This document shows positions 7,734 through 11,027 of a DNA stretch of 11,027 nucleotides, piece by piece. Source of the stretch: Botryococcus braunii. Its lineage: Eukaryota > Chlorophyta > Trebouxiophyceae. The DNA lies in contig KV908454.1 in the NCBI GenBank assembly GCA_002005505.1, positions 312,092 through 323,118 on the forward strand, read 5' to 3'. Every line of letters starts with the position of its first letter. Within the stretch, counting starts at the first letter, position 1. Made by a program: the position numbers and the translations under genes. The notes under the pieces were generated by a model, which did not search any database, was not told where the DNA came from, and was given only the letters and a program-made list of their open reading frames with translations.

Positions 7734-8190
7734 CACGTACACCCTCTTACGGGCGCGCAAACATGCAAACAATTGTCAAAAATGGAAAAACCGTGTCCCT
7801 TTGCAAGTGAAAAGGGATGTTTCGCTCGTGTAACCTGCGCGTGACTGGGCGTAGAAGCGATACAGCAAAGTTGACAGCCTTTCCGAAGGCATCGTACCCT
7901 TCCAGATGGTATTATATGACAGTGGAGGAGTGGACATAAGCACGTTCAAATGCAGGGCAGTGAATACGGCCTTTTGTAACGAAGCGCAGAGCTGAACTAA
8001 TCATAGATAACGTCACTGCGTCTTCCCGTTTTTGGAGGATCTCCGCGTGATAGAAGTTGTCCTTGAGTTGAGCAAGTGGAAGCACTGGCTTGAGAAGGAG
8101 AACCGAAAGGAAAACAACTTAGCCAACTGAAACATCTTAGTAGCCAAAAAGAGGGAAAAAATCTTCAGAGAAACCGTAAGTAATAGGGAC
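7734..8190. other. 3' flank of the minus-strand gene; no gene seen
   Basis: No supported ORF lies between the CA array and the stop codon of the minus-strand gene. On that strand it should contain the 3' UTR. I see no AATAAA and no TGTAA poly(A) signal (the green-algal type) in the first few hundred bases after the stop, so the transcript end cannot be placed. Confidence 0.4.
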
Positions 8191-9264
8191 TCAATTCAAG
8201 TTTCGACACAGCACAGGATCCCGCACCAGCAGTAAGGCACCGATGAGCATTCCAAGCGGGCTGGCTTTCACGATGGCATTCCTGATGGGCACATTACGTG
8301 CAGATTTGCTTGACACCTGCTGAGCAGTACAGCTCGTCCCTTGCATGGTACAGGTGCAGTGGACAGGCGTGCACTGTCCCGCACTAGAGCGCAGGCCCTG
8401 GAGGGACTCTCTGAGGTAAGCTGAAAGATTACTCAGGGACGATGAGGACCGCAGCTCCGGTGTTTCTGAAAAGACGGAACTGTTGCTGTACCACGCTATA
8501 TTCAGGGAGGATCCCCCGGAACTGTTTTGCAAAGAGAGCGAGCTGTCCAGTCCCTCGACTCGCCGGCAGTGGAACTCCCACTCGCTGCTTCCCGAGGAAC
8601 CCAACTCCCCAATGGGAAACCCGGTACCCAAGAAGGGCTCCACGGCTGCCAGGTCGGCCTCTTGCGGCCGTGACTGTCTCGGGAAGGCATGCTGGAAGGA
8701 GTCCTGGAAGAGCTCGGCATCTCCGCAGGACACGGTCGGAGCCCCAGGCCCCCAAGCGTCGACTCTGGCTGCCCCACCCTTCTCCCAGGCCCCTGCTCCT
8801 TGGAGAGTCTCCCCCTGGGGGTCCAGACGAGCCCGATCTTTCCTCTGCTTTTCTCCGGCGCTCTCCCGCTCCCCAATATTCTCCCAGGGACTCAACTTGG
8901 AGGAAGACGCCTTGTCAGCCGCCTGACCTTTTGCCGCAAACCGTTCGTGATGCTCCCTGACAGCAAACAAGTCTCCCGCAGGGTCCGTGGGGCTTGGAGT
9001 ACCCAGAGGACCCTGTGCGTGCTGGCGCAGGCTTCCGGCTGCGGGTGGTTGTCCTGGGTCCACCGGCGCGATTCCCCCAACTGGATAGTCCGGCTCCATT
9101 TGTCCTGCACTTCCTTGAAGCTCCTGGGGGCAGCTTCTGACAAGCGGGATGGGCATACCTCTGGGCCCCCCCTCCCACCCATAATTGGGGACAGCCTTCA
9201 TGGGTAGTCCCCAGCGGTCATCGCTGCCGAAGGTCCACTCATCAGCACGACTGGTAGGGCTCTC
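8191..9264 (-). CDS. Terminal exon, Ser/Pro/Gly-rich C-terminal part
   Basis: This is the largest open block of the GC-rich region (357 codons plus TGA at 8193-8191 when begun at 9264). The same frame is open up to a TAG at 9327-9325. The product is rich in Ser, Pro, Gly, Ala and Glu, with acidic/Ser patches such as GELGSSGSSEWEF and LRSSSSLSNLSAYLRESLQG; most of it is probably disordered. A short hydrophobic segment (LGMLIGALLLV) lies about 20 residues before the end, too short for a confident membrane helix. I do not recognise a family. Start at 9264 assumes a 75-nt phase-0 intron (GTAAAA donor at 9339, GAG acceptor at 9265). Other frames are also open here because of high GC, so the exact limits, especially the last 40 codons after CAGGTGTC, are uncertain. 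Confidence 0.5.
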   Translation of the reverse strand, partial: ESPTSRADEWTFGSDDRWGLPMKAVPNYGWEGGPRGMPIPLVRSCPQELQGSAGQMEPDYPVGGIAPVDPGQPPAAGSLRQHAQGPLGTPSPTDPAGDLFAVREHHERFAAKGQAADKASSSKLSPWENIGERESAGEKQRKDRARLDPQGETLQGAGAWEKGGAARVDAWGPGAPTVSCGDAELFQDSFQHAFPRQSRPQEADLAAVEPFLGTGFPIGELGSSGSSEWEFHCRRVEGLDSSLSLQNSSGGSSLNIAWYSNSSVFSETPELRSSSSLSNLSAYLRESLQGLRSSAGQCTPVHCTCTMQGTSCTAQQVSSKSARNVPIRNAIVKASPLGMLIGALLLVRDPVLCRNLN

Positions 9265-9339
9265 CTCGATTGAGGGTGCACGTTTCGCATACATGGGCCC
9301 CGCCAGACTTGAACAGTGCAAAATCTACTCGTCTTTTAC
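9265..9339 (-). other. Possible 75-nt intron holding the in-frame TAG
   Basis: On the minus strand the segment begins GTAAAAGACG at 9339 and ends AATCGAG at 9265. Its length is divisible by three and both ends are in phase 0, so the frame is the same on either side. It contains the only stop codon (TAG, 9327-9325) between two long open stretches. The acceptor has only a short pyrimidine stretch (CACCCTC). A nonsense mutation, sequencing error, recoded TAG or true stop would explain the data equally simply. Confidence 0.3.
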
Positions 9340-9885
9340 CACGCGTCTGGTTGGCCCTTCCTCTGCCTCCATCCAACGGTGTGAAGCCTCCCGTGCTTGC
9401 CTGAGGTTGCTTTCTGTGAGCGAATAGATGGCGCTGCCCCTCCAGGTCGGCGATCGGGAACAACCGGTTTGCAACCGCAACTTCCCATCCCTGTGTGCCT
9501 CCGACTGATGTGCTCCAAGCCCCAGGTCCTTTGGCGGGTCAGCTAAATCCCAGTGATATGGCGCCCTCCATGGTTCTGGAGCCCTCGGATGGTGGCTGTT
9601 GTTGAGCTGTAAGGCAGGGTCGGAATTACCACACGCGGCCATGGGCAAGCGACCAGCACTGGTCATCCCTGCAAGTGACCCACATGGGTACCCATGTGCC
9701 GGGCATTGCTGCGCCCGCGGCGCGCTTGAGCTGCTTCTCTGTCTGGCCTGCCGTCCGGTACTGCCCAGCGCGCACATCTCCCTAATCAGTGGGCGACGCC
9801 CATCCTCTGAGCCGTGCAGAGGCATGTCCTGTGCATTTGCCAAGAATGTCGGTTTTGGCAAGTCTTCGAGGACTGCGTGCACCTC
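9340..9885 (-). CDS. Internal exon of minus-strand gene (182 codons)
   Basis: The exon begins right after a strong acceptor: the intron end is C/T-rich (CCCCCTCCCCCCCTCTCACC) followed by CCAAAAG, with AG at 9887-9886. The first codon, GAG, joins in phase 0 to the upstream exon, giving the continuous reading HRYIQ-EVHAVLEDLPKP. The first 50 residues look folded; the rest is rich in Ser, Arg, Pro and Ala (RQRSSSSAPRAQQ and similar) and probably flexible. It includes a perfect 18-bp palindrome (9681-9698). The 3' limit is uncertain: the frame runs to TAG at 9327-9325, or splices out at 9340. No family recognised. Confidence 0.55.
9681..9698. repeat. Perfect 18-bp palindrome
   Basis: CACATGGGTACCCATGTG reads identically on both strands. 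It lies inside the proposed coding exon, where it encodes AHGYPCG-like residues, so codon constraint and symmetry coincide. It may be chance. Confidence 0.85.
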
Positions 9886-10117
9886 CTTTTGGGGTGAGAG
9901 GGGGGGAGGGGGATGTGAAAAATACGAGCAAGCCCTCCCTTTCCGCCTCGCCCCTGACTAGAAGATTTTGGAGGGGCACCGATCAAGCAGAAGTTTCTTC
10001 TGCTGACGGTCTCAAAAACCCCAACTCTGCACGTTTGCCTGCTCTAGGAACTGGAAACAATCCCCAATCCGCAAGAATTGGGGAGGCGAGGGGGGGAGGG
10101 GCCGAGGTTCTGCCCAC
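9886..10117 (-). other. Intron, 232 nt
   Basis: On the minus strand it begins CAG|GTGGGC (donor at 10117) and ends with a long C/T-rich tract and AAAAG (acceptor at 9886), matching GT-AG rules. Both ends are in phase 0. Two small stems lie inside: 9986-9993 with 9997-10004 (8 bp, 3-nt loop) and 10061-10068 with 10077-10084 (8 bp, 8-nt loop). The frame of the upstream exon stays open through most of the intron, so retention cannot be excluded from sequence alone. Confidence 0.6.
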
Positions 10118-10420
10118 CTGGATATACCGATGCATGCAGTAAGGAAACGCCCCTGCTCTGAAGGCTGCATGACATGGTTGGCTTTCACGATACGGAGCAT
10201 TTCCAAGCTGCAGCGCATTGTACCGCGCTATGTACTGCTCCACCAGTCCTGGCCGGCCGTTCGCAAGAGCTGCTGCAAGGCTCTCCAGCACAGCCAAGTA
10301 CCTACGTACCCATACATTTGCGCTGTTATAAACCACACCACACCAGTCAGATGCATGCACATCCATTGCTGTGGCCTTTGGTGTACAGCAATGGACATGC
10401 ACACACGCTTGGCTGTTGTA
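10118..10420 (-). CDS. Internal exon of minus-strand gene (101 codons)
   Basis: The exon ends at a strong donor (ATCCAG|GTGGGC, last base 10118) in phase 0. The best-formed part is near the 3' end, with an amphipathic-helix-like run (VRRYLAVLESLAAALANGRP) followed by LVEQYIARYNALQLGN and a Cys-containing segment. The left boundary is less sure. Only acceptors in phase 0 fit the previous exon: CAG at 10423-10421 (used here, 89-nt intron) or AAG at 10378-10376 (134-nt intron). Acceptors at 10302 or at the AACAG before CGCAAATG introduce stops. No known domain is recognised. The hairpin at 10351-10406 lies inside this exon or spans its start, depending on the acceptor. Confidence 0.55.
10351..10406 (-). 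repeat. 22-bp hairpin with five G-U pairs on minus RNA
   Basis: Arms 10385-10406 and 10351-10372 flank a 12-nt loop. At DNA level they match at 17 of 22 positions. All five mismatches become G-U pairs if the minus strand is transcribed, giving an uninterrupted 22-bp stem; in plus-strand RNA they would be A-C mismatches. The loop nearest 11 pairs are all Watson-Crick. The minus strand is also the coding strand of the gene here. The alternative splice acceptor AAG (10378-10376) sits in the loop. Confidence 0.75.
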
Positions 10421-10509
10421 CTGCCATGATGTGGATCTTTGTGAAATAAAGTACTCTACTTGAATGAAAATTTGACCATGTTCTGGGACGGACAAAGGGC
10501 TGTCTTTAC
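10421..10509 (-). other. Intron, 89 nt (or 134 nt with alternative acceptor)
   Basis: The donor is AACCAG|GTAAAG at 10509, close to the eukaryotic consensus. The acceptor at 10421 is CATCATGGCAG, with a T-rich stretch (TACTTTATTTCAC) about 20-35 nt upstream. The exon on the right is read in a different register from the exon on the left, so an intron or frameshift is needed. A T/A-rich AATAAA appears only on the other strand (10445-10450). Confidence 0.45.
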
Positions 10510-10578
10510 CTGGTTCAACCATTCAAGTGCTTCAATGATGTATGATTGCCAGGGACTTTCGCCATATAATTCCCGTCC
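10510..10578 (-). CDS. Internal exon of minus-strand gene (23 codons)
   Basis: A 69-nt exon is sharply bounded: acceptor CTCACTTCTCTTTAACAG before 10578 and donor CCAG|GTAAAG after 10510. Of its three frames only one is open throughout, phase 0 at both ends, encoding GRELYGESPWQ followed by SYIIEALEWLNQ. The other two frames hit stops within the exon. The clean boundaries make this the most convincing splice unit in the window. A CTCAC about 15 nt before the acceptor could serve as branch site. The function is not recognised; upstream exons lie beyond the right edge. Confidence 0.6.
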
Positions 10579-10637
10579 CTGTTAAAGAGAAGTGAGGGCA
10601 TGCTGACTCACACTAGATGGAATCCACATCCACATCA

Positions 10638-10665
10638 GATAGCGCCAGGGCATATTCCTGGCGCT

Positions 10666-10668
<3 letters not shown>
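10638..10668. repeat. 12-bp perfect hairpin abutting the (TCA)n array
   Basis: GATAGCGCCAGG (10638-10649) pairs with CCTGGCGCTATC (10657-10668) over a 7-nt loop. The right arm ends exactly where the TCA repeat starts (the ATC of its end is the first repeat unit). The arrangement could favour slippage and expansion of the array. Confidence 0.9.
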
Positions 10669-10728
<60 letters not shown>

Positions 10729-10741
10729 GTCATCGTCATCG

Positions 10742-10810
<69 letters not shown>
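10665..10810. repeat. (TCA)n trinucleotide microsatellite, about 146 bp
   Basis: TCA units on the plus strand (TGA on the minus), interrupted by three CGTCAT variants at about 10728-10744. Depending on frame it reads poly-Asp, poly-Met or poly-Ile, which explains the odd ORFs here. There is no sign that any is translated; its place in a probable intron argues against it. Confidence 0.95.
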
Positions 10811-11027
10811 CCATCACCACCACACCAACTACCATCCCCATCACCATCACCATCACCATCACCACCATCCCCATCATCATCCTCGTCATCCTCCTCCTCC
10901 TCCTCCCCCCCCCCCTTCATCTTCTTATTCTCCTCCTCCTCTTCCTCCTCCTCCTCCTACTCCTCCTTCTCCTCCTCCTCCTACTCCTTCATCTTTATCA
11001 CCATCATTATCTTCTTCTTCTTTAAAA
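10811..11027. repeat. Degenerate CCA/TCA and CTC pyrimidine-rich tract
   Basis: The pure array decays into CCATCACCAC units (10811-10875), then into CTCCTC and TTCTTC runs with a 10-base C tract (about 10906-10915), up to the window end. The plus strand is nearly all pyrimidine from about 10880. It is a compound, interrupted repeat, partial at the right edge. Confidence 0.85.

Larger units (their letters stand above)
10579..11027 (-). other. Probable upstream intron, partial
   Basis: Everything right of the 10578 acceptor is taken as intron of the minus-strand gene. Apart from the acceptor region (10579-10620) and a 12-bp hairpin, it is filled with a (TCA)n array and pyrimidine-rich plus-strand sequence to the window end. 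No donor can be seen, so the intron extends beyond the window. Confidence 0.4.

Noticed and set aside
9133..9165. Donor-like GAG|GTATGC followed by TTGTCAG on the minus strand (22-nt intron)
   Set aside because: Too short for a normal spliceosomal intron, and removing it breaks the long open frame.
8442..9207. Plus-strand ORFs of 147-172 aa in the GC-rich block
   Set aside because: They are shadows of the longer minus frame in GC-rich DNA, lack splice support, and overlap one another in several frames.
8262..10191. 13-bp direct repeat TGGCTTTCACGAT at 8262-8274 and 10179-10191
   Set aside because: Both copies lie in the minus-strand gene but flanks do not align well; a 13-mer match in this length is plausible by chance.
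10445..10450. AATAAA poly(A) signal on the plus strand
   Set aside because: No plus-strand gene precedes it and it lies inside an intron of the minus-strand model; chance match.
10582..11025. Poly-Asp, poly-Met and poly-Ile ORFs
   Set aside because: They are the three frames of one TCA array, within a probable intron, with no conserved flanks.

Overview
The window looks like nuclear DNA of a eukaryote with large, intron-rich intergenic space. It has long, nearly pure microsatellites, a 548-base run of N (scaffold gap), exons with GT-AG boundaries, and no bacterial gene density. A short interstitial block of TTTTAGGG and TTTAGGG units (2358-2388) matches telomere repeats of the green lineage (TTTTAGGG is the Chlamydomonas-type unit, TTTAGGG the plant type). 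I therefore lean towards a green or other alga, but one short block is weak evidence for taxonomy.

Layout: 1-941 is single-copy DNA with one doubtful Cys-rich ORF. 942-1185 is a (CA)n array. 1186-4918 is mostly AT-richer intergenic DNA with a 41-bp tandem duplication, several hairpins and palindromes, the interstitial telomeric block, and coding-like but unresolved open frames on the minus strand around 3256-3749. 4919-6168 is (CA)n, then a homopurine GA/poly-G block interrupted by the N gap. 6169-6404 is a small single-copy island. 6405-6809 is a CA-CT-CA-GA microsatellite cluster whose CT and GA parts are complementary. 6810-7419 is a single-copy island with competing ORFs on both strands. 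7420-7733 is (CA)n. 7734-8190 has no gene I can support. 8191-10578 is a GC-richer block holding the best-supported gene. 10579-11027 is probable intron filled by a (TCA)n array and pyrimidine-rich sequence.

The main biological result is a multi-exon gene on the minus strand. Four open blocks (10578-10510, 10420-10118, 9885-9340, 9264-8194 plus stop) are joined by GT-AG introns that all fall in phase 0. Two junctions carry good donor signals and two acceptors have clear pyrimidine tracts. The 5' end lies beyond the right edge. I do not recognise the protein: the first two exons look helical and folded, while the C-terminal half is Ser/Pro/Gly-rich and probably disordered. One in-frame TAG at 9327-9325 separates two long open stretches of the same frame and needs either a 75-nt intron or another explanation. 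A 22-bp hairpin with five G-U pairs lies next to, or around, the splice acceptor of the second exon. No new multi-gene system is visible. The points worth a second look are this gene, its hairpin, the telomere-like block and the structured repeats.
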